Positions 44,608-52,960 of a stretch of 64,000 bases of DNA are shown piece after piece. The stretch's first letter is position 1. Each line of letters begins with the position of its first letter. The stretch comes from CAIKZZ01 sp035524495 (GTDB lineage Bacteria; Pseudomonadota; Gammaproteobacteria; Steroidobacterales; Steroidobacteraceae): assembly GCA_035524495.1 (NCBI GenBank), contig DATKOR010000016.1, positions 4,062 through 68,061 on the forward strand, read 5' to 3'. The translations under genes were made by a program, and so were the position numbers. Below the pieces are notes generated by a model. That model was given only the letters and a program-made list of their open reading frames with translations. It had not been told where the DNA came from and made no database searches.

Positions 44608-46355
44608 GCGTTTGCCTCCCGCGCCGCGAGGCCCGCAGCCAGCGGCCACTCGAGCTGGACCCGTGTGCCCCGGCCTGGGGCGCTCGCGATGTCGCAGCTC
44701 CCGCCGGTCCGTTCCGCGCGCTCGCGCAGGCCGCGCAGGCCGCGCGGGCCTGGCGAGCCGTTGCGCACCGGCGCATCGCTGGACGCGCTGAATCCCGTGC
44801 CGTCGTCCTGCACCACGACCTTCAGGCGGCCCTCGTCGAGCCGGATCGAGACCTGCACGCGCTGCGCGCCGGAGTGGCGTGCGACGTTGTTCAGCGACTC
44901 CTGCACCGCGCGGAACACGCTGATCGACAGCGACTGTGGAATGTCCGAGTCGCTGACCGCGATGTCGGTGCCGACCTCGACGTTTTGGTAGACGTCGCGC
45001 CACTGCCGGCACAGCCACTGCACGGCGGAGGCGGCGCCCAAGTGATCGAGCTGCGCCGGGCGCAGGTTCATCGAGATGCAGCGCACGTCGTCGATGACGC
45101 GCTTGACCCACTCGACGGCGGTGCCGAGCACGTCCTCGGCGAGCTCGAGCTCCTCGCGCGGCAGCAGCGCCCGCGCGCGCTCGACCGAGTACTTGATCGC
45201 GCTCAGCGACTGGCCGACCGAGTCGTGCAGGTCCTGCGCAATGCGCTTGCGCTCCTCCTCCTGGGCGTTCATCAGCCGCTCCGACAGCGCCTGCAGCTCG
45301 TCCTGCGAGGCGCGCAGCGAGCGCTCGACCTCGTGGCGGCGGGCGACCTCGGCGCGCAGCGCGCCGTTGGCGTTCGTCAGCTGCTCGGTGCGGTCGGCGA
45401 CGCGCTTCTCGAGCGTCCGGTTGAGGTCGGTGAGCTCGCGCTGCGCCTGCCTGAGCAGCGTGACGTCCGACACGATGAACGCGACGCGCGGGATCGGCGT
45501 CGCCGCGTTGCCGGCGGCGGGTTCGACCGCGACGAGGAGCTCGACGGCGAGGTCGCGACCGAGCACCGCGTCCGGGACCTCGAAGGTCGACGACTCGCGG
45601 GTCTCGAGTTCGCGCCAGGCGCTGTCGATCGCGGTCGCGAGCGCGCACGCCGCCCCGCCGCAGTTCGGGTGCAGCGCGGCGTGCAGGTCGCTGCCGAGCG
45701 CGAAGCGCACGTCGCCGAGGGACCAGCGCTCGAGCGCGCGGCTGATGCGCACGATCCGGCGGCGGCGGTCGACGAGGCCGACGATGTCCGGCAGCGCGTC
45801 GATGACGTTCTGCCACTCGACCTTGGCGTGGTGGATCGCGGACAGGGTCTGCGCCCGTGCCGAATCGCCGGCGGCGAGGCAGGCGCCCGTGCCGAGCAGG
45901 TGCCGCACGGTCTCGACCGCGAGCTCGCGCAGCCTGGCTTCGCCGGGCAGCGCCGGCGTGATGACCATTAATAAGTGCAGCGGCTCGGCAGTCGAGTCCG
46001 GAAGCGCCGCGCACAGCACCTCATCGGGTTGCGCCGACGTCGCGGCCGCCGGAACGTCGGGGCGCACGCCGCGCACGACGCCGCCACGCGCGACCTGGCG
46101 CGGCCGGCGCAACGCCTCGGCGATCAGCGGGATCTCGGCGATGCGAACAGCGCGCATGTTCCAGGCGGACGGGATGTTGACGCCGACGACGGCGCGCACG
46201 GTCTCGGCGCGCACGTCGCGTTCGAAGAAAATGACCGCCGAGCCCGGGAACTGCTCGACGAACGCCTGCGCCGCCTGCGCCGCCATCCGCCGCAACGTCG
46301 GCGCCGAGGCGGACGCGTCCGCCATGCGCGACATGATCGCAATGATGCGTTGCAT
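44595..46355 (-). CDS. Soluble NarX/DegS-type histidine kinase with GAF- and PAS-like input
   Basis: The 586-residue protein has an N-terminal GAF-like region (about 10-180), a PAS-like domain (WQNVIDALPDIVGLVDRRRRIVRIS), a coiled coil, a HisKA_3 dimerisation motif with phospho-acceptor His (EEERKRIAQDLHDSVGQSLSAIK) and an HATPase domain (AVQESLNNVARHSGA, DDGTGFS, GLRGLRERAERTGG). No transmembrane helix is evident, so it probably senses a cytoplasmic cue. The ATG at 46355 is used. A GTG three bases upstream sits 10 bases from AGGAGG, and a TTG at 46412 opens the longest frame. Its 3' end overlaps gspG and its likely partner is the regulator at 47447. Confidence 0.88.
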   Translation of the reverse strand: MQRIIAIMSRMADASASAPTLRRMAAQAAQAFVEQFPGSAVIFFERDVRAETVRAVVGVNIPSAWNMRAVRIAEIPLIAEALRRPRQVARGGVVRGVRPDVPAAATSAQPDEVLCAALPDSTAEPLHLLMVITPALPGEARLRELAVETVRHLLGTGACLAAGDSARAQTLSAIHHAKVEWQNVIDALPDIVGLVDRRRRIVRISRALERWSLGDVRFALGSDLHAALHPNCGGAACALATAIDSAWRELETRESSTFEVPDAVLGRDLAVELLVAVEPAAGNAATPIPRVAFIVSDVTLLRQAQRELTDLNRTLEKRVADRTEQLTNANGALRAEVARRHEVERSLRASQDELQALSERLMNAQEEERKRIAQDLHDSVGQSLSAIKYSVERARALLPREELELAEDVLGTAVEWVKRVIDDVRCISMNLRPAQLDHLGAASAVQWLCRQWRDVYQNVEVGTDIAVSDSDIPQSLSISVFRAVQESLNNVARHSGAQRVQVSIRLDEGRLKVVVQDDGTGFSASSDAPVRNGSPGPRGLRGLRERAERTGGSCDIASAPGRGTRVQLEWPLAAGLAAREANAWLN

Positions 46356-46500
46356 CACGAGCGGATCGCCTCCTCGCACCCCATCGACGGCCTCTGGGCT
46401 TGCCGTCGGCAAGTACGCAGATCCCGATGGGATCGATGGTGCGCCGCAGGTGCAAACGGGTCACAGTCGGCCGGTGCGGCAGTCGCGAGCGAGCGATCAA

Positions 46501-46519
46501 GTAGGGCGAGGTAGGGTTA
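46501..46519 (-). promoter_or_regulatory. Direct repeat of CCCTAC-type motif before the kinase/secretion operon
   Basis: On the plus strand GTAGGG (46501) and GTAGGGTTA (46511) are direct repeats 10 bases apart, about one helical turn. AGGTAGGGT (46509-46517) recurs exactly at 47192-47200. The site lies about 150 bases upstream of the kinase start. Candidate operator for the adjacent NarL-type regulator; inference. Confidence 0.45.
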
Positions 46520-46542
46520 TGCCCCAGGCCCGCTGCGCCGCC

Positions 46543-47157
46543 TCAGGTCGAGGCGGTCAGGAGCTCGTGATAAAGACGAAGCACCGCAGGCACATAGCCG
46601 CGCGTCTCGCGGTAAGGCGGGATCTGCTGGCCGTAGCGGTCGACAGCGTCCTCGCCGGCGTTGTAGGCCGCGAGCGCGAGTTCTAGGTTGTTGTTGTAAC
46701 GCCTGAGAAGATCACGCAGATAGTGCGCGCCGGCGGCGACGTTCTGCTCGGGGTCGAACGCGTTGCCGACGCCGTAGCGTCGCGCGGTCTTCGGGTGCAG
46801 CTGCATCAGCCCCTGGGCGCCGGCGCGCGACACCGCGTGCGGATTGAAGGCCGACTCGATCGCAATGACGGCCTTGAGAAGCGCCGGCTGCAGGGCGTTG
46901 CGTTTTGCGGTGCGATCGATCAGCGACTGGTAGCTCGCGGCGCGCTGCCGCCAGTGCTCAGGCGCCGGCGCGACGGCGGCGCTCGCGGCCTCAGGCTCGA
47001 CGGGGGATTTCAATAACAGCGTAAACCGCGGATCGGTCGGCACATTCGAATAGTGCGTCGAGCCGCTCTCGTCGGTGTAGGCAAAGATGTCCGCGCCCGC
47101 CTGGGCGCAGGCCGCAAGCAGGCAGAGCGCAAGCCCGAACCGCGTGGATCTGCGCAT
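46543..47157 (-). CDS. Lytic transglycosylase (SLT) with DUF4124 N-terminus
   Basis: The 204-residue protein has a signal peptide (MRRSTRFGLALCLLAACAQAGA), a short DUF4124-like segment (DIFAYTDESGSTHYSNVPTD) and an SLT/goose-lysozyme catalytic domain with KAVIAIESAFNPHAVS (catalytic Glu), GAQGLMQLHPKTARRYGV and LALAAYNAGEDAVDRY. It cleaves peptidoglycan in the periplasm and could open room for the secretion apparatus encoded next to it. It is divergent from the response-regulator gene. Confidence 0.9.
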   Translation of the reverse strand: MRRSTRFGLALCLLAACAQAGADIFAYTDESGSTHYSNVPTDPRFTLLLKSPVEPEAASAAVAPAPEHWRQRAASYQSLIDRTAKRNALQPALLKAVIAIESAFNPHAVSRAGAQGLMQLHPKTARRYGVGNAFDPEQNVAAGAHYLRDLLRRYNNNLELALAAYNAGEDAVDRYGQQIPPYRETRGYVPAVLRLYHELLTAST

Positions 47158-47191
47158 GGAGGCACTCTACGTCCGGCCGCGCGCTGCGCGC

Positions 47192-47215
47192 AGGTAGGGT
47201 GACATCGTAGGGGTG
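47192..47215 (-). promoter_or_regulatory. Repeated CCCTAC-type motif before the lytic transglycosylase
   Basis: On the plus strand GTAGGGTGA (47194) and GTAGGGGTG (47207) are 13 bases apart and lie 37-58 bases before the transglycosylase start. They contain the two 9-mers shared with the other clusters: AGGTAGGGT (47192-47200, also before the kinase operon) and CGTAGGGGT (47206-47214, also before sco1). Confidence 0.45.
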
Positions 47216-47446
47216 GGCTCTGCTGCCCGCGCTCCCCGTTACGTAAAGGGGGGCGATACCGAATGTCTTCACACAAATGTTGCGGAAAACTATTAAAGAT
47301 TATGTTCAAATTGCGTACATCGATCTGCGCGTTAGTTTAGTAATTACCCGCAACAGCAGGGGATCCTTGGCATAGAGATCCCCCGGGGCGGCAGCAACGC
47401 TGTCGACGGGTCAACGGGCGCACCGGCGAACGCGAGAGGGGATCGC
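47216..47446 (+). promoter_or_regulatory. AT-rich promoter region of the response-regulator gene
   Basis: Within this very GC-rich window, 47270-47345 is distinctly AT-rich (AACTATTAAAGATTATG, TTAGTTTAGTAATTA). A loose -35/-10 pair TTGCGG (47279) and TATGTT, 15 bases apart, can be drawn but is not strong. The palindrome TACGTA occurs at 47240-47245, also found in the sco1 cluster at 34602. The regulator ATG follows at 47447 after GAGAGGGG. Confidence 0.4.
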
Positions 47447-48202
47447 ATGTGGCAGAACATTCCTTTAGAGGTCGGTCGCAACGGCAAGGACGAAACCGTT
47501 CGCGATCTCAGTCCGGTTCGTGATGCGAGCGTGCCCGCGCGCATCCTGCTCGTTGATGACCACGCGATCCTGCGCGAGGGCGTCGGCGCCCTGATCGCGC
47601 TCGAGAGCGACCTGCAGGTCGTCGGCCAAGCCGGCTCGATCCCCGAAGCGATCGAGCGTGCGCGTGCGCTGCAGCCTGACCTGATCATCACGGATCTTTC
47701 GCTGCCCGGCGCCGCCGGCGCGCAGGGGATCGTCGAGCTTCGGCGCTGCTGTCCGCGCTCGCGGCTCCTCGTGCTCACGGTGCACGACACCGAGGAGCAC
47801 ATCCGGGCGGGCCTCTCGGCCGGCGCCTCGGGCTACGTGCTCAAGGACGCGAACCGCAGCGAGCTCATCTACGGCATCCGCGCCGTGCTCGCCGGGCAGC
47901 ACCACCTGTGTGCGCGCTCCTCGGCGCGCGTCGTGCGCAGCTACCTCGGCGAGCCGACACCGGTGCCGCAGGTCGTCGCCGGCGTCACCGGCCGCGAGCG
48001 CGAGATCCTCGCGATGATCGCGAGCGGCCAGTCGAACAAGCGCATCGCGCAGTCCCTGCAGCGCAGCGTCAAGACCGTCGAGAAGCACCGCGCCAACCTG
48101 ATGCGCAAGCTGAACCTGCACAACGTCGCCGACGTCACGCGCTTCGCGATGCAGAGCGGGCTGTGCACCGGTGGCGAGGTCCGCGAGGACGCGACCGGCT
48201 AG
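47447..48202 (+). CDS. NarL/FixJ-family response regulator
   Basis: The 251-residue protein has a receiver domain (about 31-150) with acidic pocket LVDDHAILREGV, phospho-acceptor D83 (LIITDLSLPG), conserved LTVHD and the Lys in YVLKDAN. It is followed by a LuxR-type HTH (about 178-240: VTGREREILAMIASGQSNKRIAQSL, SVKTVEKHRANLMRKL). The N-terminal 30 residues are non-conserved, so a later start is possible. Adjacent to, and divergent from, the kinase-secretion block, it is the natural partner of the kinase at 44595. Confidence 0.92.
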   Translation: MWQNIPLEVGRNGKDETVRDLSPVRDASVPARILLVDDHAILREGVGALIALESDLQVVGQAGSIPEAIERARALQPDLIITDLSLPGAAGAQGIVELRRCCPRSRLLVLTVHDTEEHIRAGLSAGASGYVLKDANRSELIYGIRAVLAGQHHLCARSSARVVRSYLGEPTPVPQVVAGVTGREREILAMIASGQSNKRIAQSLQRSVKTVEKHRANLMRKLNLHNVADVTRFAMQSGLCTGGEVREDATG

Positions 48203-48280
48203 CCGCCCGCGGCAGCGGCCGGTTCGCGACTGCGGCGCGCCACCGGGCGCGCCGCGTTCGTTTGGGGCCCGTGTCGGCGC

Positions 48281-49852
48281 TCACAGCAGCCGGTCGAGCC
48301 CCGGGATCCAGTGCATCGCCCCGACGTACAGCCGCTGCAGCAGGCTCGCGCCCGGCTCGTGCGTCACGCGCACGAGCGCACCATTGCGCTCGCCGGTCCA
48401 TGACAGGCGGCCGGTGCGCGCACCGGGCGGGTCGAGCGACAGCCGCCAGGCGCGCTCCGGCGACAGGTCCGCCTCGACGAGCTGTGCGGTGGCCTCGGCG
48501 AGCGAGCGGCTCCTGACGAGGACGGCGAGCTCGGTGTTGATGAGCGCCGAGCGCGGGTCGATGTTGAAGCTGCCGACCCAGGTCAGCTCGCGGTCGATGA
48601 CCATGACCTTGGCGTGCAGCGAGCTGCCGCTTCCCATGCGCCTGAAGTAGCGCCGCTCGCCGGTGCGGCGGCGCGCGTCGGCCTGGAATTCGTACAGGTC
48701 GACGCCGGCGGCGAGCAGCTCGCGGCGGCGCTTGGCGTACCCGGCGTGCACCTCGATCACGTCGGTCGAGGCCAGCGAGTTCGTCAGCAGCCGCACCTTG
48801 ACGCCATCGCGCGCGCGCTCGGCGATCAGGTCCGCCCCCTGCTTCAGCGGCACGAGGTAGGCCGATTCGACCAGCACCTCGTGCTCGGCGCCGCGCCACA
48901 GCGCATAGGCCCGCGCCAGCAGCGGCGAGGCGGCGCGGCGGCTCTCGTCGATCTTCTCCGGCGGGTCGGCGAGGAGCTCCGCCTCGCCCCAGTGGTGAAA
49001 CTCGGCGCCGTAGACGAGCGCCCGCACCTGCTCGAACACCGGCTCGTAGCTGTCCTGCAGCTCCTCGACCGCGTGCGCCCGGCGCGCGAGCGCGGAAGCG
49101 ACCGCGTCGGCCTCGGCCTCGGTCGGCGCGCGCTTCAGGAACGCCTCGATCGGCACCGCCCACGGGCTGTTCCAGTAGTCGTCGAAGCTCGTGACCGCCG
49201 CGTGCGCGATCGGCCCGGCGGCCAGCAGCTCGACGTCGCTGAAGTTCACGGTGCGGTTGAGGTCGAAGTAGTTGTCGCCGATGTTGCGCCCGCCGATGAC
49301 CGCGAGCTGCGAGTCGACCGCGAAGATCTTGTTGTGCATGCGCCGCTGCACGCGACCAAAGCTCGTCAGCAGCTCGAACGGCCGCATCCACCGGATCCGG
49401 TTGCGGTACGGGTTGAAGACCCGGATCTCGACGTTCCTGTGGCCGGCGAGCGTCGCGAGCTGGTCCTCGATGCGCACCAGGTTGTTGTCGTCGACCAGCA
49501 GCCGCACGCGCACGCCGCGGCGCGCCGCGGCCAGCAGGTGGTCGGCGAGCACGAGCCCCGAGGCATCGGCTTCGAATATGTAGTACTGCACGTCGAGCGA
49601 GCGCTCGGCGAGGTCGGCGAGCGCGGCGCGGGCCAGGAACGCGAGTCCCGCGTACTGCATCAGCGCGAACGCCGACTGGCCGGGGTGCGCGGCGAGCGCC
49701 GGGGCGAGCGCGCGCCCGAGCGCGGTCTCGGTGGTCGCCGGGACCGCGTAGCTGGTGGGCTTGGGGACGTCGAGGCGGTACGTGGCGCAGCCGCTCAGTG
49801 CGAGGAGCAGGACGAGTGCCCCGCGGCACGCCGCGCCCCGGCCCGGGCGCAC
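48281..49852 (-). CDS. Phospholipase D-family lipoprotein (ClsC-like)
   Basis: The 523-residue protein has a lipobox (LALSGC) and two HKD motifs: RMHNKIFAVDSQLAVIGGRN (first) and LHAKVMVIDRELTWVGSFN (second). It contains DVQYYIFEADASG and NPYRNRIRWMRP. The arrangement matches the PLD-like ClsC/YmdC group, which can make cardiolipin with phosphatidylethanolamine, but those are not always lipoproteins, so the substrate is open. It is followed 3 bases upstream on the same strand by the channel gene. Confidence 0.85.
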   Translation of the reverse strand: MRPGRGAACRGALVLLLALSGCATYRLDVPKPTSYAVPATTETALGRALAPALAAHPGQSAFALMQYAGLAFLARAALADLAERSLDVQYYIFEADASGLVLADHLLAAARRGVRVRLLVDDNNLVRIEDQLATLAGHRNVEIRVFNPYRNRIRWMRPFELLTSFGRVQRRMHNKIFAVDSQLAVIGGRNIGDNYFDLNRTVNFSDVELLAAGPIAHAAVTSFDDYWNSPWAVPIEAFLKRAPTEAEADAVASALARRAHAVEELQDSYEPVFEQVRALVYGAEFHHWGEAELLADPPEKIDESRRAASPLLARAYALWRGAEHEVLVESAYLVPLKQGADLIAERARDGVKVRLLTNSLASTDVIEVHAGYAKRRRELLAAGVDLYEFQADARRRTGERRYFRRMGSGSSLHAKVMVIDRELTWVGSFNIDPRSALINTELAVLVRSRSLAEATAQLVEADLSPERAWRLSLDPPGARTGRLSWTGERNGALVRVTHEPGASLLQRLYVGAMHWIPGLDRLL

Positions 49853-49855
49853 GGC

Positions 49856-50509
49856 TCAGCCTCCGTCGCCACGGGCACGGTCGTCCCCGTAGGCCGCGCG
49901 GTGGCGCAGCGCCGTGCTGTCGCGCCAGAAGCGCTCCATCTCGAGGAACGTGAACGCCGCCGACCACGAGATCAGCGTGAACCCGACCAGGGCCTCGGTG
50001 CCCACCAGGAAGCGGATCGAGCCCGACGGGATCAGGTCGCCGAGCCCGAGCGTCGTGTAGATCACCGCCGAGAAGTACACGTAGTCGAGGAACTCGTCGA
50101 TCCGCCCCGGCCCGTGCAGCGCACCGTACGAGCGATCCCTGAGCAGCACGAAGTAGCCGGTGCCGAACAGCCAGATCTCGACGGTCGCGAGCACGACGAG
50201 CGCGAGCACGAGGAGCAGGATCCGGCGCCGGCGCTTGCCGTGCAGCTTGAGCAGCACGAACGACAGCAGCCTCAGGGTCTCGTAGTGCAGCAGCACGCAG
50301 CCGACGACGAGCGCGATGGTCGTCGCGACGATGATCAGCGACACCCACGACAGCAACGGCGCCGTCGGCAGCGGCTCGTACGCCGCGGCAGCGCACGGCA
50401 CGGCCCACGCCCCCATGAGCGCGAGTACGATCGAGCGTGCGGTGCTGCGAGTCGCTGCGACGTCCGGTGCCACTGCGCAGAGTGTCCCGTAGCGCCGTTG
50501 CAATGTCAC
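49856..50509 (-). CDS. Two-TM ion channel of the Ion_trans_2 (potassium channel) type
   Basis: The 217-residue membrane protein probably starts at GTG 50509, one base after the VOC gene stop. After an N-terminal signal-like segment there are hydrophobic helices (LLSWVSLIIVATTIALVVGC, ILLLVLALVVLATVEIWLF) and a pore region with YTTLGLGDLIP, then a final helix (FLVGTEALVGFTLISWSAAF). The filter is TLGLGD rather than the classical TVGYGD, so selectivity for potassium is likely but not certain. The upstream part of the longer frame is a shadow of the VOC gene. Confidence 0.75.
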   Translation of the reverse strand: MTLQRRYGTLCAVAPDVAATRSTARSIVLALMGAWAVPCAAAAYEPLPTAPLLSWVSLIIVATTIALVVGCVLLHYETLRLLSFVLLKLHGKRRRRILLLVLALVVLATVEIWLFGTGYFVLLRDRSYGALHGPGRIDEFLDYVYFSAVIYTTLGLGDLIPSGSIRFLVGTEALVGFTLISWSAAFTFLEMERFWRDSTALRHRAAYGDDRARGDGG

Positions 50510-50510
50510 G

Positions 50511-50891
50511 TCACGGCCACTCGTGCGCCTCGCGCGCGAAGTCAGGCGACTGCGGGCGCACGACGCAGAAGCGCTGGCCGGTCGGCGCCTCGAGCACCCA
50601 CCAGGTGTGCACCTGGCGCACGCGCCGGGCGCCGAGCGCCTCGAGCCGGCGCACCTCGGCCTCGATGTCGTCGCTCTCAATGTCGAGGTGCACGCGGCTC
50701 GGGTGGTCGACCTGCTGCACCTCGACGTGCAGCCGCCCGAGCGGGTCGTCGAGGCCGACGTAGTTCGCGTTCTCGGGACCCGACAGACGGCGCTGCGGCA
50801 TGCCGAGGGCCGCGCTCCAGAAGTCGGCGGCCGCACCGAGATCGGTGGTCTGGCAGTCGATGATGATGCCGGCGAGCTTGCTCTTGTGCAT
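50511..50891 (-). CDS. VOC (glyoxalase/bleomycin-resistance) family protein
   Basis: The 126-residue protein is a single VOC fold: KLAGIIIDCQTTDLGAAADFWSAALGM, then YVGLDDPLGRLHVEVQQVD, SRVHLDIESDDIEAEVRRLEALGA and VLEAPTGQRFCVVRP. Such proteins bind metal through His/Glu at fixed positions and act in detoxification or as small enzymes. No specific substrate can be given. It is 11 bases after trpA and may be read through from the trp operon. Confidence 0.85.
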   Translation of the reverse strand: MHKSKLAGIIIDCQTTDLGAAADFWSAALGMPQRRLSGPENANYVGLDDPLGRLHVEVQQVDHPSRVHLDIESDDIEAEVRRLEALGARRVRQVHTWWVLEAPTGQRFCVVRPQSPDFAREAHEWP

Positions 50892-50902
50892 CGCAGTTCC
50901 CC

Positions 50903-51697
50903 TCAGCGCGCGGCGCGCAGGCCGCCCAGAAAGCCGACCGGGTCGTCGCCGCGCTCGAGCGCCTCGACGAGCGCCGAGCCGACGACGACGCCGTCGACGT
51001 GGCCCGCGAGCCGCGCGACCTGATCGCGGCTCCTGATGCCGAAGCCGGCGCAGACCGGGATCGGCGCGTGCGCCTTGACGCGCGCAAGGTAACCGAGCAC
51101 CTCGTCCGGTACCGCGACGCTCCTGCCGGTGGTCCCGGTCATCGTCACCGCGTAGATGAAGCCCTGCGAGGCGCCGCACAGGAGCGCCAGCCGCTGCTCC
51201 GGCGTCACCGGCGTCACCATCTGCACGAGCCCGACGCCCTCGCCGTTGAGCGCGCGGCGGAGGTCCGCGCACTCCTCAAAGGGGAGGTCCGGCACGATGA
51301 ACCCCGCCACGCCCGCCGCGCGCGCGGCGCGCGGCAGCCGGTCGAGGCCGTAGGCGAGCAGCGGGTTCAGGTAGCTCATCAGCAGGAGCGGCGCCGCCGG
51401 CCGCGGCGTCATGGAGCTCAGCGACTCGAGGATCCAGGTGAGCGACACGCCCTGCGCGAGCGCGGCATGGCTCGCGCGCTGGATCGTCATGCCGTCCGCC
51501 ATGGGATCGGTGAACGGCACGCCGATCTCGACGACGTCCGCGCTCGATGCGACCTTGGCAAGGTCGGAGACGAAGCGCGCCTTGCTGGGGAAGCCCGCGG
51601 TCAGGTACGCGACGAGCGCGGGCGAGCCGCGCGCGCCGGCCGCGCGGATCGCCGCGCCGATCGTTTCGTGGCCTGCGCGGGCGCCGCTCGCGGCCAT
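50903..51697 (-). CDS. trpA: Tryptophan synthase alpha subunit
   Basis: The 264-residue TIM barrel cleaves indole-3-glycerol phosphate to indole. Motifs are YLTAGFPS, VVEIGVPFTDPMADGMTIQRAS (with catalytic Glu/Asp), GFIVPDLPFEE, FIYAVTMTGTTGRS and CAGFGIRSRDQV. The ATG at 51697 overlaps the trpB stop by one base (TGATG), so the two are coupled. It is the last trp gene. Confidence 0.97.
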   Translation of the reverse strand: MAASGARAGHETIGAAIRAAGARGSPALVAYLTAGFPSKARFVSDLAKVASSADVVEIGVPFTDPMADGMTIQRASHAALAQGVSLTWILESLSSMTPRPAAPLLLMSYLNPLLAYGLDRLPRAARAAGVAGFIVPDLPFEECADLRRALNGEGVGLVQMVTPVTPEQRLALLCGASQGFIYAVTMTGTTGRSVAVPDEVLGYLARVKAHAPIPVCAGFGIRSRDQVARLAGHVDGVVVGSALVEALERGDDPVGFLGGLRAAR

Positions 51698-52941
51698 CAC
51701 GGCCTCCCCTTCAGCAGCGTCTTCTGCAGCGTCGGCATGTCCTTGTCGCCGCGCCCCGAGAGGCAGATCAGGATGCGCGCGCCCGGGTGCGCCTGAGCCC
51801 ACTTGCGGGCGCTCGCGAACGCGTGCGCGCTCTCGATCGCCGCGATGATGCCCTCGGCGGCGCAGCACTCGGCGAGCGCCTCGAGCGACTCGTCGTCGGT
51901 CGCGTATTCGTAGTGGACGCGGCCGGCCGCCATCAGCAGCGAGTGCTCGGGCCCGACGCCCGGGTAGTCGAGGCCGGCCGACACCGAGTGCGTCTCCTGG
52001 ATCTGGCCGTGCTCGTCCTGCAGCAGCATCGAGTACGAGCCCTGCAGCACGCCCGGGCGCCCGAGCGTCAGCGTCGCCGAGTTGTCGCCAAGCTGCGGGC
52101 CGCGCCCGCCCGCCTCGACGCCGACCAGCGCCACCTCGCGATCGCCGATGAACGGATGAAACATGCCGATCGAGTTCGAGCCGCCGCCGACGCAGGCGAA
52201 CACGGCGTGCGGGAGATCGCCGGCCTGGCGCACGATCTGCGCGCGCGCCTCGCGCCCGATCACCGACTGCAGCTCGCGCACCAGGAACGGGTACGGGTGC
52301 GGGCCGACGACCGAGCCGATCATGTAGTAGGTGCCGTCGGGGTCCGACACCCAGTCGCGCAGCGCCTCGTCGATCGCCGCGCGCAGCGTCTGATCGCCGC
52401 TCGTGACCGGCACGACCTTCGCGCCGAGCAGGTTCATGCGCCCGACGTTCGGCGCCTGGCGCTCGATGTCGATCGATCCCATGTACACCGTGCATGGCAG
52501 CCCCAGCCGCGCGCAGGCCGCGGCGCTCGCGACGCCGTGCTGGCCGGCGCCGGTCTCGGCGACGATGCGCTTGGCGCCGAGCCGCTTCGCGAGCAGCGCC
52601 TGGCCGATCGCGTTGTTGATCTTGTGGGCGCCGGTGTGCGCCAGATCCTCGCGCTTCAGGTACACCGAGGCGCCCCAGCGTCGCGACAGCGCCGTGGCGT
52701 GGGTCAGCGGCGTCGGCCGCCCGACCCAGGTCGCGAGCTGGTCCTCGAGCTCGGCGACGAACGCCGGATCCTTGAGCCAGCGGCGCACGCCCTCCTCGAG
52801 CCGGTCGAGGGCCGGCACCAGCGTCTCGGGCACGTAGCGCCCGCCGTAGGGACCGAAGCGTCCGCGCGCATCGGGAAACTCGCCGCGCAGCTCGCGCGAC
52901 AAGAGCGCGTCCGCCTGAGCCGATTCCATGACCGTTGCCAT
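51697..52941 (-). CDS. trpB: Tryptophan synthase beta subunit
   Basis: The 414-residue PLP enzyme joins indole and serine. Motifs are FGPYGGRYVPETL, the PLP Lys in KREDLAHTGAHKINNA, ETGAGQHGVASA, the phosphate loop CVGGGSNSIG and the C-terminal LSGRGDKD. The ATG at 52941 has AGGAG 8 bases upstream and is preferred to the GTG nine bases earlier. It lies 19 bases after trpF. Confidence 0.97.
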   Translation of the reverse strand: MATVMESAQADALLSRELRGEFPDARGRFGPYGGRYVPETLVPALDRLEEGVRRWLKDPAFVAELEDQLATWVGRPTPLTHATALSRRWGASVYLKREDLAHTGAHKINNAIGQALLAKRLGAKRIVAETGAGQHGVASAAACARLGLPCTVYMGSIDIERQAPNVGRMNLLGAKVVPVTSGDQTLRAAIDEALRDWVSDPDGTYYMIGSVVGPHPYPFLVRELQSVIGREARAQIVRQAGDLPHAVFACVGGGSNSIGMFHPFIGDREVALVGVEAGGRGPQLGDNSATLTLGRPGVLQGSYSMLLQDEHGQIQETHSVSAGLDYPGVGPEHSLLMAAGRVHYEYATDDESLEALAECCAAEGIIAAIESAHAFASARKWAQAHPGARILICLSGRGDKDMPTLQKTLLKGRP

Positions 52942-52960
52942 CGTCGTCACTCCTGAGCAG

